DNA of 64,000 nucleotides, taken from positions 57,634-121,633 of the forward strand of contig FQWG01000017.1 in assembly GCA_900129595.1 (NCBI GenBank), written 5' to 3'. The notes beneath the pieces were generated by a model. That model was not told the origin of the DNA. It made no database searches and was given only the letters and a program-made list of their open reading frames with translations. This document shows positions 26,861-35,974 of this stretch, piece after piece. Both the position numbers and the translations under genes were made by a program. Origin of the DNA: Flavobacterium frigidimaris (GTDB taxonomy: Bacteria; Bacteroidota; Bacteroidia; Flavobacteriales; Flavobacteriaceae). Position 1 is the stretch's first letter, and every line of letters starts with the position of its first letter.

Positions 26861-27808
26861 ATGTTATTAAAGAAAAGAATTCCAATGAAGTACGTTCTCG
26901 GAAAAATTAAAGTAGAATTAGGCTTGGTAATGGCATACACTATATTATTTGAAATTTTTCATCATTATTTTATCAATGTTTCCGTTGATATTCCAATTGC
27001 AATACCTACAATGGTAGGTACAATTATATCCTTATTATTAGCTTTCAAATCTAATCAGGCATACGACAGATGGTGGGAAGCGAGAATTATTTGGGGATCG
27101 ATTGTCAATGAATCGAGAACGTTAGTGAGACAAATGCTGACTTTTTATAAAGATCCTGAATTTTCTGTAGAAGCAAATGAGTTCAAAGAAAATTTTACTA
27201 AAAGACAAATCGCATGGTGTTACAGTTTAGGTCAGGCTTTGCGTAACAAAGATGCTATAAAACCAATCAAAGATTTGATTAGTGAAGAAGAAGTGAATTT
27301 TGTAAAAAATCATCAGAATATTCCAAACGCAATATTATTGCTGCACGCCAGAGATCTTAGAATTGCCAGAAAAGACAAACGGCTAAATGCTTATCAGCAA
27401 GTAGAAATTGATAAAACGTTAACCAGATTGTGTGATGCAATGGGAAAATGTGAGCGTATTAAAAACACTATTTTTCCAACAACCTATAGTATGTATATCA
27501 GAATGACATTGTGTTTGTTTATTTTGCTATTGCCTTTTGGTTTGATTAGTTTGTTGAGCTGGTTTGCCATTCCGTTGATTACAGTAATTGCAGGAATGTT
27601 TTTTCTGATCGAAAAAATGGCAATCCATTTACAGGATCCATTCGAAAACAGACCAACAGATACTCCTGTAACGACTATTTCGAATACAATCGAAAAGAAT
27701 TTAATGCAGATGTTGAACGAGTATCAAAGCGAATTTGACATTATCAAAGAATTCGATCTTAAACCCGAATTTAAAAAAGCGGAAAACAACGCTTACTTTG
27801 TTTTATAA
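26861..27808 (+). CDS. Bestrophin-family anion channel
   Basis: This 315-residue membrane protein of the bestrophin/RFP-TM (UPF0187) family is recognised by IAIPTMVGTIISLLLAFKSNQAYDRWWEARIIWGSIVNESRTLVRQ, which contains the family RxP-like neck and FKSNxAYDRWWE signature. It has four membrane helices (about 20-45, 48-65, 210-235, 238-255) and a cytoplasmic C-terminal part (LQDPFENRPTDTP). Bacterial members form pentameric ion channels. An alternative start is the Met at codon 9 (MKYVLG). It is followed by a terminator shared with the convergent MocR gene. Confidence 0.9.
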   Translation: MLLKKRIPMKYVLGKIKVELGLVMAYTILFEIFHHYFINVSVDIPIAIPTMVGTIISLLLAFKSNQAYDRWWEARIIWGSIVNESRTLVRQMLTFYKDPEFSVEANEFKENFTKRQIAWCYSLGQALRNKDAIKPIKDLISEEEVNFVKNHQNIPNAILLLHARDLRIARKDKRLNAYQQVEIDKTLTRLCDAMGKCERIKNTIFPTTYSMYIRMTLCLFILLLPFGLISLLSWFAIPLITVIAGMFFLIEKMAIHLQDPFENRPTDTPVTTISNTIEKNLMQMLNEYQSEFDIIKEFDLKPEFKKAENNAYFVL

Positions 27809-27837
27809 TTTAAATTGATTTTGGTTTCAATTTGTTA

Positions 27838-27874
27838 GCCGGACAGTGCCTTTAAAAGCATTGTCTGGCTTTTT
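27838..27874. terminator. Terminator between bestrophin and MocR genes
   Basis: The 12-bp arms 27838-27849 and 27858-27869 (GCCGGACAGTGC / GCATTGTCTGGC, two G-U) are followed by T5 on the plus strand. Confidence 0.85.
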
Positions 27875-27892
27875 CACTGAATGAGTTTTAGA

Positions 27893-29311
27893 TCATCTGT
27901 GAAGCAATCGTCCTAAAATTTGTATGGATTCCCTTAATTCATTAGTCCACGGTAAACCAAAACTCAGGCGCATACAATTAGAAAACTGATCCTGAAAAGA
28001 AAAGATTCTTCCCGGCGCAATACTAATATGGTGCTGCATTGCCAGATGATAGAACGCCGCTGTATCAATACTTTTATCAAGTTCGATCCAAAGGAAAAAA
28101 CCACCCTGAGGCTGACTCACTTTTGTTCCTTTTGGGAAAGATTCCAGGACAGTATTGATATAATTATTGCAATTATGATTTAAGATCTGGCGTATTTTTC
28201 TAAGATGATTTTCATATCGCCCGTTTTTAAGAAAATCCCCCACAACCTGATGCGTGATAGTGGGTGAGGAGAGCGAATGGTAAATTTTATTTCGCAATAT
28301 TTGTTTTTTGAATTTTCCCGGCGAAACCCAGCCCACGCGATATCCCGGAGCCAGTGTTTTAGAAACAGAACTGCAGCAAAGTACGATTCCGCTTTCATCA
28401 TACGTCTTGCAATTTGTTGGTCGGCTAGAGCCAAAGTACAAATCACCATGAATATCATCTTCAATCAACGGAATATTATAAAACTCCATTAGTCTCACAA
28501 CTTCTATTTTATGTTCAGCAGGCATCATACTTCCGGATGGATTACTAAAATTGCTCATCAGTAAACAAAGTTTCACCTTTTTAGACGAAAGTGCTTTTTT
28601 TAGCGCCTCTAACTCTATTCCCGTAGTCATATTAGTAGGCAGTTCCATGATATACAATCCTAATGATTTGGCCAATTGCAAAATCCCAAAATAAGCAGGG
28701 CTTTCTGTAATAATTGTATCGCCGGGCTTAGTCAATGTCATTAAGCAATGTGATATTGCACTTGTGCAGCCCGGCATTGTTATAATATCTTCTTCTGTTA
28801 GTGATCCTCCCCAGGTAAAGGACCATCTGGCAATTTCGCGTCTCAAATTCGGATTGCCTTTTACCTGCTCATAACTCGTTCCGCTATTAGGGAGTTCTCG
28901 CATAGCCTGAACCATTCCTTTGTTTAATTTGGCAATAGGAAGAAGTTCATTTGAAGGAAAACCCAAAGAAAGCATCGTAATATTAGGATCAGTCATATTG
29001 CCATAAACCTGATCGATCAAGTCCTCTCTGTCAATATTGATACATTTTAAAACAGGACTACTTGGTGAAGGTTCAGGAATTGTTCTAGCCGAAATATTAC
29101 TCACATAATAACCAGATTGTGGTCGGGATTCAATCAGAGACCGGCTTTCAATTTCGTAATACGCTTTACTTACCGTACTCATGCTATAACCTGTTTCAGC
29201 GCAGACTTCACGGATCGAAGGAAGTTTATCGCCAACATTCAAAACCCCTGATTTTATTTGCTTTTCGATTCGGTCAGCAAACTGCAGATACAAGTAATTC
29301 GAGTTTTTCAT
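27893..29311 (-). CDS. MocR-type transcriptional regulator (GntR HTH fused to aminotransferase domain)
   Basis: This 472-residue fusion has an N-terminal GntR winged helix (residues 5-70; VGDKLPSIREVCAETGYSMSTVSKAYYEIESRSLIESRPQSGYYV) and a class I aminotransferase-like domain with the PLP lysine Lys318 in CCSSVSKTLAPGYRVGW. Members use PLP or an amine as an effector rather than as catalysts. It is divergent from an EamA transporter gene, a frequent arrangement in which the regulator controls the exporter. The shared 196-bp region contains a near-palindrome at 29340-29357. Confidence 0.93.
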   Translation of the reverse strand: MKNSNYLYLQFADRIEKQIKSGVLNVGDKLPSIREVCAETGYSMSTVSKAYYEIESRSLIESRPQSGYYVSNISARTIPEPSPSSPVLKCINIDREDLIDQVYGNMTDPNITMLSLGFPSNELLPIAKLNKGMVQAMRELPNSGTSYEQVKGNPNLRREIARWSFTWGGSLTEEDIITMPGCTSAISHCLMTLTKPGDTIITESPAYFGILQLAKSLGLYIMELPTNMTTGIELEALKKALSSKKVKLCLLMSNFSNPSGSMMPAEHKIEVVRLMEFYNIPLIEDDIHGDLYFGSSRPTNCKTYDESGIVLCCSSVSKTLAPGYRVGWVSPGKFKKQILRNKIYHSLSSPTITHQVVGDFLKNGRYENHLRKIRQILNHNCNNYINTVLESFPKGTKVSQPQGGFFLWIELDKSIDTAAFYHLAMQHHISIAPGRIFSFQDQFSNCMRLSFGLPWTNELRESIQILGRLLHR

Positions 29312-29339
29312 AGAAAGATAATATTTGGTTTTTAATAAA

Positions 29340-29357
29340 TCCTGATAATTATCGGGA
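29340..29357. repeat. Palindrome TCCTGATAATTATCGGGA between mocR and the EamA gene
   Basis: It is an 18-bp palindrome with one mismatched pair. Its right half TATCGGGAG is the same as in the small palindromes elsewhere in the window, so it may be a repeat copy. Its position 29 bp upstream of the regulator start also fits an operator. Confidence 0.5.
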
Positions 29358-29507
29358 GATATTGTCAGTTGTAATTCAATTGGTCATTTAGAATCCTGAC
29401 AACTTAGAAAAAAAAACTGTTATGGTGCAATTTACTAAAACTGTATCTGTATTGCTATTTTATTTTTTAGAAATTTGCTTTGAATAAGAAAATCAAAAAC
29501 AATAGTC

Positions 29508-30425
29508 GTGAAAACAACAAAATACTACATAGCTGCCATCACCTGTTTTGTAATCTGGGGATTTTTCAGTTTGGTTTTAAAACCAATACATGAGTATGCT
29601 TCTTTAGATATTTTATTTTATCGTGTGTTTAGCTGTAGTGCGCTAATGTTGCTTATTGCTTTTACTTTTAAAAGAAAAAGAATAAAAGAAGCGATTGCAA
29701 CCTTTAAAGGATTGACAACAGCTGAAAAACGCAAAACTGTTTTATTGAATATTGGAGGCAGTCTTTTTATCATGACAAACTGGTTTACGTTTATCTATGT
29801 GATGAACCATGTAAGCGTAAAAGCCACTTCTTTGGCGTATTTGGTTTGCCCGATTTTAACCACATTACTGGCTTATTTTATTTTGCACGAAAAATTAAGT
29901 AAAACACAATGGATCGCGGTTGGATTAAGTATTTCCGGATGCATGCTTTTGTCTTATGCAAATATTACAGATATGTTTTTCAGTATCATTATAGGTCTTT
30001 CTTATGCTTGTTATTTAGTAAGCCAGAGAGTCAATAAAGGGTTCGATAAATTTTTAGTCCTGACGTTTCATATTACTTTGATCGCTTTGTTCTTATTGCC
30101 TTTTTTTCCATCGTACAGCGGGCCGGTTCCAACAGAGTTTAAATTTTATTTCTGTATCGAAACCATTGCCATTCTGTTTACTATCTTTCCTTTATTCCTT
30201 AATTTATACGCACTTTCAGGAATCAATTCTTCGACTGTTGGAATGCTTTTGAATATTAACCCGATGATCGCTTTTCTTTTGGCTATGTTTTTATACAAAG
30301 AGCAATTTGGACTGATCCAGATCATAGCCTACGGAATTGTTTTTCTGGCAGTTTTGGTTTTTAATTCACATCATATTTTTGCAATGAAGCAAAAGTTCGC
30401 CATACTATCCAAAGATTCTAAATAA
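29508..30425 (+). CDS. EamA/RarD-type drug-metabolite transporter
   Basis: This 305-residue protein has ten predicted membrane helices in two EamA repeats (MKTTKYYIAAITCFVIWGFFSLVLKPI ... SVKATSLAYLVCPILTTLLAYFILHEKLSKTQWIAVGLSISGCMLLSYA, and ALSGINSSTVGMLLNINPMIAFLLAMFLYKEQFG). The arrangement resembles RarD. It starts at GTG (29508), since no in-frame ATG precedes the first helix. Its substrate, probably an amino acid or other amine-containing compound, is inferred only from the divergent MocR regulator. Confidence 0.88.
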   Translation: MKTTKYYIAAITCFVIWGFFSLVLKPIHEYASLDILFYRVFSCSALMLLIAFTFKRKRIKEAIATFKGLTTAEKRKTVLLNIGGSLFIMTNWFTFIYVMNHVSVKATSLAYLVCPILTTLLAYFILHEKLSKTQWIAVGLSISGCMLLSYANITDMFFSIIIGLSYACYLVSQRVNKGFDKFLVLTFHITLIALFLLPFFPSYSGPVPTEFKFYFCIETIAILFTIFPLFLNLYALSGINSSTVGMLLNINPMIAFLLAMFLYKEQFGLIQIIAYGIVFLAVLVFNSHHIFAMKQKFAILSKDSK

Positions 30426-30990
30426 TATGTTTTTTATATTTTTTAGTGGTTTTTAAAATATAAATTACCGGAATCTTTAGGATATTGTAAAACAGGAATG
30501 ATTAGCTTCGTTCCTGTTTTTTGTTATAAATATGTTTGCTGCGAACTGCACTCATTTTTCCGATTTTTTTAATCCATTTGCCACTATTATTCGTGGCTAT
30601 TATTAAAGCATAGAAATTAATTTACAGATGCTATAGAAATACATTGTAATCATTAATTCCTGAAAATTAGTACAATTCATTGCAGACTTTTTTTCTCTTT
30701 CACTACTTAGAATTAAAATTACCACAATCTTAACAGGATATTTAATTAAGAATGACTATTTTCATTTATTGCTTTTTTATGCAATAAAAAGAATGAAAAA
30801 AAATGCCACAGATTGTATAGATTAAAGATTAGTTTCTGTGTCTTAAAAAAAATAGCCGCGAAGTCACGAATGATTGTGTAAATGAATTGAAAAAATTAGT
30901 GAATTCGTGACTAAAAAAAAACTTTTAATCTGTGACCCCGGGAACTATCGGGATTGGCAAAAAACAAAAACAAACTGAACAACTATTTAT
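30426..30990. other. 565-bp gene-free region with terminator and nested palindrome
   Basis: It starts with an intrinsic terminator of the EamA gene (30488-30524). An AT-rich stretch without coding signal follows. Then comes a nested palindrome: TGCCACAGATT (30804-30814) with AATCTGTG...GGCA (30927-30934 and 30956-30959), enclosing AGTCACGAAT (30862-30871) with ATTCGTGACT (30903-30912). The right outer arm is split by a 21-nt insert containing AACTATCGGGAT. Confidence 0.7.
30488..30524 (+). terminator. Intrinsic terminator of the EamA transporter gene
   Basis: AAAACAGGAA (30489-30498) pairs with TTCCTGTTTT (30511-30520), followed by TTGTT. Confidence 0.75.
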
Positions 30991-33252
30991 ATGAAAAATA
31001 CCAAACTTCAAGCCTTTATACCGTTATTTTATTTAGTGTGGTCTGATGATTTACTGACTCAGAAAGAGTTTGCCACCATTCAGAAATTTATCAGTGACTT
31101 AAGCTGGCTTTCGCCCGAAGAAAAACAACTGCTTCTTTCAAGATTAGATATCTCGAATCCGCCTTCGCGAAGTGAACTCACGCAATGGAAACTAGATATC
31201 GAAAAAAGCATTCAGAATAAAGAAGACATAAAATCAATTTTTGATATTGCGGTAGCACTATCAGAAAAAGACATCGACATTTCGACCTTGCAATCCAGTT
31301 TTATAAAATTAGAGAATGATCTCGGAATTTTAGGCGAAGAAGCGCTTCAGAATTTTAAAACAAAAGCCGGTTCTTTTACGGCAAACTCCCAAACCAATAC
31401 TGATTTTGATATTCAAAAAATAACAGCCATTCTAAATGGTAAAGAAGCGGCTATAATCAACAAAGTAAAATCAGTTATTTCGAGACCTGAATTTGCTTAT
31501 GAAACTTCGACTGATATCAATGTATATCGCCAAACTGTGTATCATTGGTGCAAAATATTAGCCGATGAAAATCTGGGTAATATGGCGTATCCAAAACAAC
31601 ATGGCGGAGGAGAAAACATAGCCGATTATTTTGCGATTATGGAAACCTTGAGTTATCACGATTTAAGTCTGGTAATAAAATTTGGTGTTCAGTTTGGACT
31701 TTGGGGAATGAGCGTTCAGTCGTTAGGAACTGAAAAACATTATGCCAAATACCTGAAAGATATTGGTTCGCTAAAAATTCCGGGATGTTTTGCGATGACA
31801 GAAACACATCATGGTTCAAATGTAAAAGGGCTTGAAACTACAGCAACTTACAATCACAACGATCAGACCTTTACGATTCATACTCCAAACAAAAATGCGC
31901 AAAAGGAATATATTGGTAATGCCGCTGTTCACGGACAAATGGCGACTGTTTTTGCTAAACTTATTATAGAAGGCCACGATTATGGCGTAAATGCTTTTAT
32001 CGTTCCGCTAAGGGATACAAATGGAAATACGTTAAACGGAATTAAGATTGGGGATTGCGGACATAAAATGGGATTAAACGGAGTGGATAACGGAACGATT
32101 AGTTTTGATAATGTAGTGATTCCGAAAGAAAATATGCTGGACCGTTTTGCTTCTGTAAATGATAAAGGTGAATTCGAAAGTCCGATTCCGAGTGATAACA
32201 GACGTTTCTTTACCATGTTAGGCACTTTGGTTGGAGGGCGAATCGGGATTCCGCGTTCTGCTTTGGCTGCAGCCAAATCCGGATTAACAATAGCGATCCG
32301 CTATAGCGATCAACGCAGACAATTTGGCCCGGAAGGCGGATCTGAAGTTCCGATTTTAAATTACAGAATGCACCAAAGAAGATTAATTCCACCATTGGCA
32401 AAAACCTACGCCGTTCATTTTGCTTTGCAATACCTGACGAATCGTTTTCTAAATAAAACCGAAGCAGAAATGCAGGAAATTGAAGCTTTGGCGGCTGGAA
32501 TGAAATCCTATTCGACCTGGAGTACAAGAGATATTCTGCAGGAATGCCGTGAAGCTATTGGCGGAAAAGGATATCTGTCTGAAAACAGAATTGATGCTTT
32601 AAAAAATGATACTGAAATATACACCACTTTTGAAGGTGATAATACTGTTTTGATGCAGTTGGTTGCCAAAAATCGTCTGTCTGAATTCAGAAAAGCGTTT
32701 GGCGAAATGGGAGCTGCAGGCATTATTAGTTATGTGTACGAAAACGCCAAAACAGCCATTACAGAAAAAAATCCAATTGCAACCCGCAAAACAGACGATG
32801 AGCATTTATTAGATGAAGAGTTTCATTTGCAGGCTTTTATTCATAGAGAAAAAACAATTCTCGCATCAGCGGCACGACGTATCAAAAAACTGGTCGATGG
32901 CGGTTTAGAACCTTACGATGCCTTTAATGTTGTGCAGCATCAAATGATCGATGTCGCTCAGGCTTATCTGGAGAGAGTTGTTCTGGAGCAATTTCAGTTG
33001 GCAATTAAGGAAGTCGAAGACATAAAATCAAAAGAGATATTAACAAAACTGAATCATTTGTATGCACTTTCGCAGATAGAAAAAAATAAAGCCTGGTATC
33101 TTGAAGACGGTTATATGGAAGCCGTAAAAACAAAAGCAATCCGTAAAATGGTCAACCAGCTTTGTTGGGACATACGTCCGGACGCCGTTTCGCTAGTCAA
33201 TGCTTTTGATATTCCGGAAAGTTGTCTGGCAGCACCGATTGCGGTTAAATAG
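30991..33252 (+). CDS. Large acyl-CoA dehydrogenase/oxidase-like flavoprotein
   Basis: In this 753-residue protein, residues 1 to about 130 form a helical N-terminal extension (FYLVWSDDLLTQKEFATIQKFISDLSWLSPEEKQLLLSRLD) that reads like a TerB-type helical fold. The rest is acyl-CoA oxidase/dehydrogenase with GCFAMTETHHGSNVKGLETTATY (FAD/substrate region), RRQFGPEGGSEVPILNYRMHQRRLIPPLAKTYAVHFA and GGKGYLSENRIDALKNDTEIYTTFEGDNTVLMQLVAKNRL, then the C-terminal ACOX-like helices. It should oxidise acyl-CoA at C2-C3 in the cytoplasm. The extension is unusual; its function is unknown. The gene stands alone. Confidence 0.9.
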   Translation: MKNTKLQAFIPLFYLVWSDDLLTQKEFATIQKFISDLSWLSPEEKQLLLSRLDISNPPSRSELTQWKLDIEKSIQNKEDIKSIFDIAVALSEKDIDISTLQSSFIKLENDLGILGEEALQNFKTKAGSFTANSQTNTDFDIQKITAILNGKEAAIINKVKSVISRPEFAYETSTDINVYRQTVYHWCKILADENLGNMAYPKQHGGGENIADYFAIMETLSYHDLSLVIKFGVQFGLWGMSVQSLGTEKHYAKYLKDIGSLKIPGCFAMTETHHGSNVKGLETTATYNHNDQTFTIHTPNKNAQKEYIGNAAVHGQMATVFAKLIIEGHDYGVNAFIVPLRDTNGNTLNGIKIGDCGHKMGLNGVDNGTISFDNVVIPKENMLDRFASVNDKGEFESPIPSDNRRFFTMLGTLVGGRIGIPRSALAAAKSGLTIAIRYSDQRRQFGPEGGSEVPILNYRMHQRRLIPPLAKTYAVHFALQYLTNRFLNKTEAEMQEIEALAAGMKSYSTWSTRDILQECREAIGGKGYLSENRIDALKNDTEIYTTFEGDNTVLMQLVAKNRLSEFRKAFGEMGAAGIISYVYENAKTAITEKNPIATRKTDDEHLLDEEFHLQAFIHREKTILASAARRIKKLVDGGLEPYDAFNVVQHQMIDVAQAYLERVVLEQFQLAIKEVEDIKSKEILTKLNHLYALSQIEKNKAWYLEDGYMEAVKTKAIRKMVNQLCWDIRPDAVSLVNAFDIPESCLAAPIAVK

Positions 33253-33380
33253 AGTGAAAAGTGAAGAGTGAAGAGTGAAGAGTGAAAAGTGAAGAGTGAA
33301 AAGTGAAGAGTGAAAAGTGAAAAGTGAAAAGTGAAAAGTGAAAAGTGAAAAGTGGAAAGTGAAAAGTGGAAAGTGAAGAG
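33252..33380. repeat. Tandem 7-bp repeat array (AGTGAAA/AGTGAAG)
   Basis: About 18 copies of a heptamer AGTGAA(A/G), with a few AGTGGAA variants, start at the stop codon of the acyl-CoA dehydrogenase gene. Heptamer arrays have no spacers and are not CRISPR. A long minus-strand reading frame across it (FHFSLFT repeats) is only a translation of the repeat. Confidence 0.95.
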
Positions 33381-33394
33381 TATAGATCTTTTGG

Positions 33395-33425
33395 GCTTTG
33401 TCAAAGTTTTAAACTTTGACAAAGC
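33395..33425. repeat. Palindrome CTTTGTCAAAG-type, copy 1
   Basis: A 31-bp perfect or near-perfect palindrome with arms GCTTTGTCAAAGTTT and AAACTTTGACAAAGC. The same palindrome occurs at 43668-43700, 10 kb away. A further nested hairpin (CCCCAA/TTGGGG around GTCATCC/GGATGAC, about 33431-33489) follows it. No gene lies in this 327-bp gap. Confidence 0.8.
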
Positions 33426-33579
33426 TTTTACCCCAAGCATTTTCCACATTTTTGTCATCCCGAGGAAAGTTGGATGACAATGATTGGGGTAATTTCCAAA
33501 CAAAAAAAAACCTTTCTAATTCTTTTAATCTGTGGCAATAAATTAGTTACTGCTTATGGAAAACAGCAGTTGTTATTTT

Positions 33580-33924
33580 TTAAATCATTGTTTTATTAAA
33601 ATAACTTGCCTTCTCAAAGTCTTTTATATTAATCGAAATTACCGGAACTTCAGGAAGTACTCTATTCAGTTTAGAAACAATTACTTTCGAAAGATGTGCT
33701 TTTTGATCTGTACTTCGGCCTTCCATAATATATCCGAAAACATGAATGAAATCTTTTAGGGAATTTCCGTTGTTATAATACGAAAACGGATTAATACGAA
33801 CCTTAATCTCAGATTCATCAAAAAGACCGGTTGATAATGCTGCATTAAAAACATCCTGCATAATGTCATCTGCAGATTTTAACCGAATTACATTTTCTGA
33901 GCAATCAATAATAAAATGAGGCAT
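33580..33924 (-). CDS. 5-carboxymethyl-2-hydroxymuconate isomerase-like tautomerase
   Basis: This 114-residue CHMI-family member of the tautomerase superfamily has the mature N-terminal Pro (MPHFIIDCSE) that serves as the catalytic base. The conserved FIHVFGYIMEGRSTDQKAHLSKVIVSKL follows. Family members isomerise 5-carboxymethyl-2-hydroxymuconate in homoprotocatechuate catabolism, but standalone copies without the pathway, as here, are common in Bacteroidota and their substrate is unknown. It is convergent with the acyl-CoA dehydrogenase across the repeat region. Confidence 0.85.
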   Translation of the reverse strand: MPHFIIDCSENVIRLKSADDIMQDVFNAALSTGLFDESEIKVRINPFSYYNNGNSLKDFIHVFGYIMEGRSTDQKAHLSKVIVSKLNRVLPEVPVISINIKDFEKASYFNKTMI

Positions 33925-34087
33925 GGTATATAGTTTAGATTAGAGAAACTGAGCACAATCAAATTTACAAAATCCTATTCGTGTAAATGTGTTTATTTTT
34001 TTAATAAAGTCTTTTTTTCTTAATTTTTGTTACGAAATTCAAAATTTGCGACTTAGTAAATAATTCATTTTTGTATTCACACTTTCT

Positions 34088-34095
34088 TATATTTG
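34088..34095 (+). promoter_or_regulatory. -7 element upstream of the DUF6377 gene
   Basis: TATATTTG matches TAnnTTTG 26 nt before the TTG start chosen at 34122. Its place inside a longer possible reading frame argues against an earlier start. Confidence 0.55.
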
Positions 34096-34121
34096 TAGGT
34101 CTCATTATAGCTGTAATTGTT

Positions 34122-35765
34122 TTGAAAAATTATCTTTTGTTTTTTATTCTCGTTCTTTTAGTTGGTCCCGCATATTCAGCGGACAATACGGATACTATTT
34201 TATCTAAGCTAAATGACGCTCTAAGAAATAAAGAACATTATGTTCGGCTTAAGGAAGAACGTATTTTAAATTTCAAAAAAATCAAGTCTGATGATTTAAC
34301 CAAAGAACAAGAGTACAATTACAACAAGACTTTATATACAGAATATCAAAAATTCAATTCAGATTCGGCCATTTTTTATGTAAAAAAGAATTTGAAGATT
34401 GCGACCGAACTTCAGAACATAGCGCTGTTAAATCTGGCAAATCTGCAATTGGCGACACTTTATTCTTCTTCGGGGAAATACCGTGAATCTGAAGCTCTTT
34501 TAAAAAGCATTGATACAAAGATGTTATCAAAATCTTTACTGCAAAATTATTATGTAGCGTATCGCGAGTTTTTTGAGCATTATGCCGCCAATAGCTATGA
34601 TGTAAAATACATTCAGCAGATAAGAAAATATCGCGATTCCTTATTGACTGTTTTAGAACCCAATACACTCAATTATCAAATTACGAAGATTCAGCAAGTT
34701 ATATCTCAAAAAAAACTTGCTGTTGCTGAAAAGCAATTATTGCAATTATTTGATCATATCAAAGAAGATAATCCGCAATACGCTATGATTACCTATCTTT
34801 TAGGCAGTATTTATGAGGCAACACATCAATTAGAATCCAGAAAGAAATTTTATGCGCTTTCGGCTACTTCAGATTTAAAAAACGCCAACAAAGACAATGC
34901 ATCACTTCAGGAATTAGCACAGGTTTTTTACGAAATTGGCGATGTCGATATGGCGTATAAACTAACACAATCAGCTGTTGAAGATGCGCTTTATTGTAAC
35001 GTTCAGTTTCGTACGCTTTTAATGTCGCAGGTATATTCGATCATTAATACGGTGTATCTGGAGAGAGAAGCGCAGCGAAAAACCGAATTGCAATTGTATC
35101 TTTTGTGTATCAGTCTGCTTTCGGTATTTTTGATTGTTGCCATTATTTATGTGTACAAACAAATGAAAAAAGTATCCAGAATACGAGGAGAACTTTATGA
35201 AACCAGTCAAAAATTAGCAGAACTAAACAAAGACATTACAGAAACCAACAATCAGCTGCACGAACGTAATGCACAATTATCAGAATCCAATCATATCAAG
35301 GAAGAATATATAGCACATTTTTTCAGCCTTTGTTCCACCTACATCAATAAGTTAGAAAATTATCGCATTATTTTAAATAAAAAGGCAAATGCAAAGCAGT
35401 TTGATGAAATCTATAAAATGCTAAAATCAACTACTTTGGTAGATAATGAACTCGAAGAATTGTATAAGAACTTTGATATTATCTTTCTGAATTTATATCC
35501 AACATTTGTAAAAGACTTCAATGCACTTTTAATAAAGGAAGAGCAAATCGTTTTAAAACAGGGAGAATTACTCAACACAGAACTTCGCATTTTTGCCTTG
35601 ATCAGGTTAGGAATTAATGACAGTGTAAAAATTGCTGCCTTCCTTCGTTACTCTTTAAGTACAATTTATAATTATCGTACCAGAGCAAGAAATAAAGCGG
35701 CAGTTTCGCGAAATGATTTTGAAGAAATGGTCATGAAAATTGGTTTAATTTCTTTGAAAATCTAA
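34122..35765 (+). CDS. Membrane-anchored TPR regulator with C-terminal HTH (DUF6377)
   Basis: This protein has about 547 residues. A signal peptide starts at TTG 34122 (KNYLLFFILVLLVGPAYSA). A periplasmic helical/TPR region follows (about 25-335; DSAIFYVKKNLKIATELQN, LLNLANLQLATLYSSSGKYRESEALL), then one membrane helix (LQLYLLCISLLSVFLIVAIIYVYK) and a coiled coil (about 365-420). The cytoplasmic C-terminus has a LuxR-like HTH (LLNTELRIFALIRLGINDSVKIAAFLRYSLSTIYNYRTRARNKA). This is the DUF6377 layout, a one-component regulator typically beside polysaccharide-use genes. A GH3 gene lies directly downstream, which suggests it controls that locus. Confidence 0.88.
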   Translation: MKNYLLFFILVLLVGPAYSADNTDTILSKLNDALRNKEHYVRLKEERILNFKKIKSDDLTKEQEYNYNKTLYTEYQKFNSDSAIFYVKKNLKIATELQNIALLNLANLQLATLYSSSGKYRESEALLKSIDTKMLSKSLLQNYYVAYREFFEHYAANSYDVKYIQQIRKYRDSLLTVLEPNTLNYQITKIQQVISQKKLAVAEKQLLQLFDHIKEDNPQYAMITYLLGSIYEATHQLESRKKFYALSATSDLKNANKDNASLQELAQVFYEIGDVDMAYKLTQSAVEDALYCNVQFRTLLMSQVYSIINTVYLEREAQRKTELQLYLLCISLLSVFLIVAIIYVYKQMKKVSRIRGELYETSQKLAELNKDITETNNQLHERNAQLSESNHIKEEYIAHFFSLCSTYINKLENYRIILNKKANAKQFDEIYKMLKSTTLVDNELEELYKNFDIIFLNLYPTFVKDFNALLIKEEQIVLKQGELLNTELRIFALIRLGINDSVKIAAFLRYSLSTIYNYRTRARNKAAVSRNDFEEMVMKIGLISLKI

Positions 35766-35974
35766 ATTTTTATTTTAAAATCACTACTTTTTTTATCTGT
35801 ATTTTTTGATTATTTAACTGAAAATCAATCGTTTGGTTTTTTATTTCACTACTTTTTTTCGTTTAAAAATTCAAAACGAACTATAACGTTTTAGCTTTAC
35901 AGTATTATTAAAAGGGTTGTATGATTTTACGATACCTTTTATATTGTATAAAATGCCTTAATAAATTAATAGTT

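Noticed and set aside
33252..33380. Possible CRISPR-like array
   Set aside because: There are no spacers; units are 7 bp and contiguous, and no cas genes are present.
33111..33503. Long minus-strand reading frame with FHFSLFT repeats
   Set aside because: It is a direct translation of the 7-bp tandem array and overlaps the end of the acyl-CoA dehydrogenase gene.
34071..34121. Earlier TTG start of the DUF6377 protein
   Set aside because: The stretch contains a TAnnTTTG box, and starting at 34122 gives a better signal peptide.
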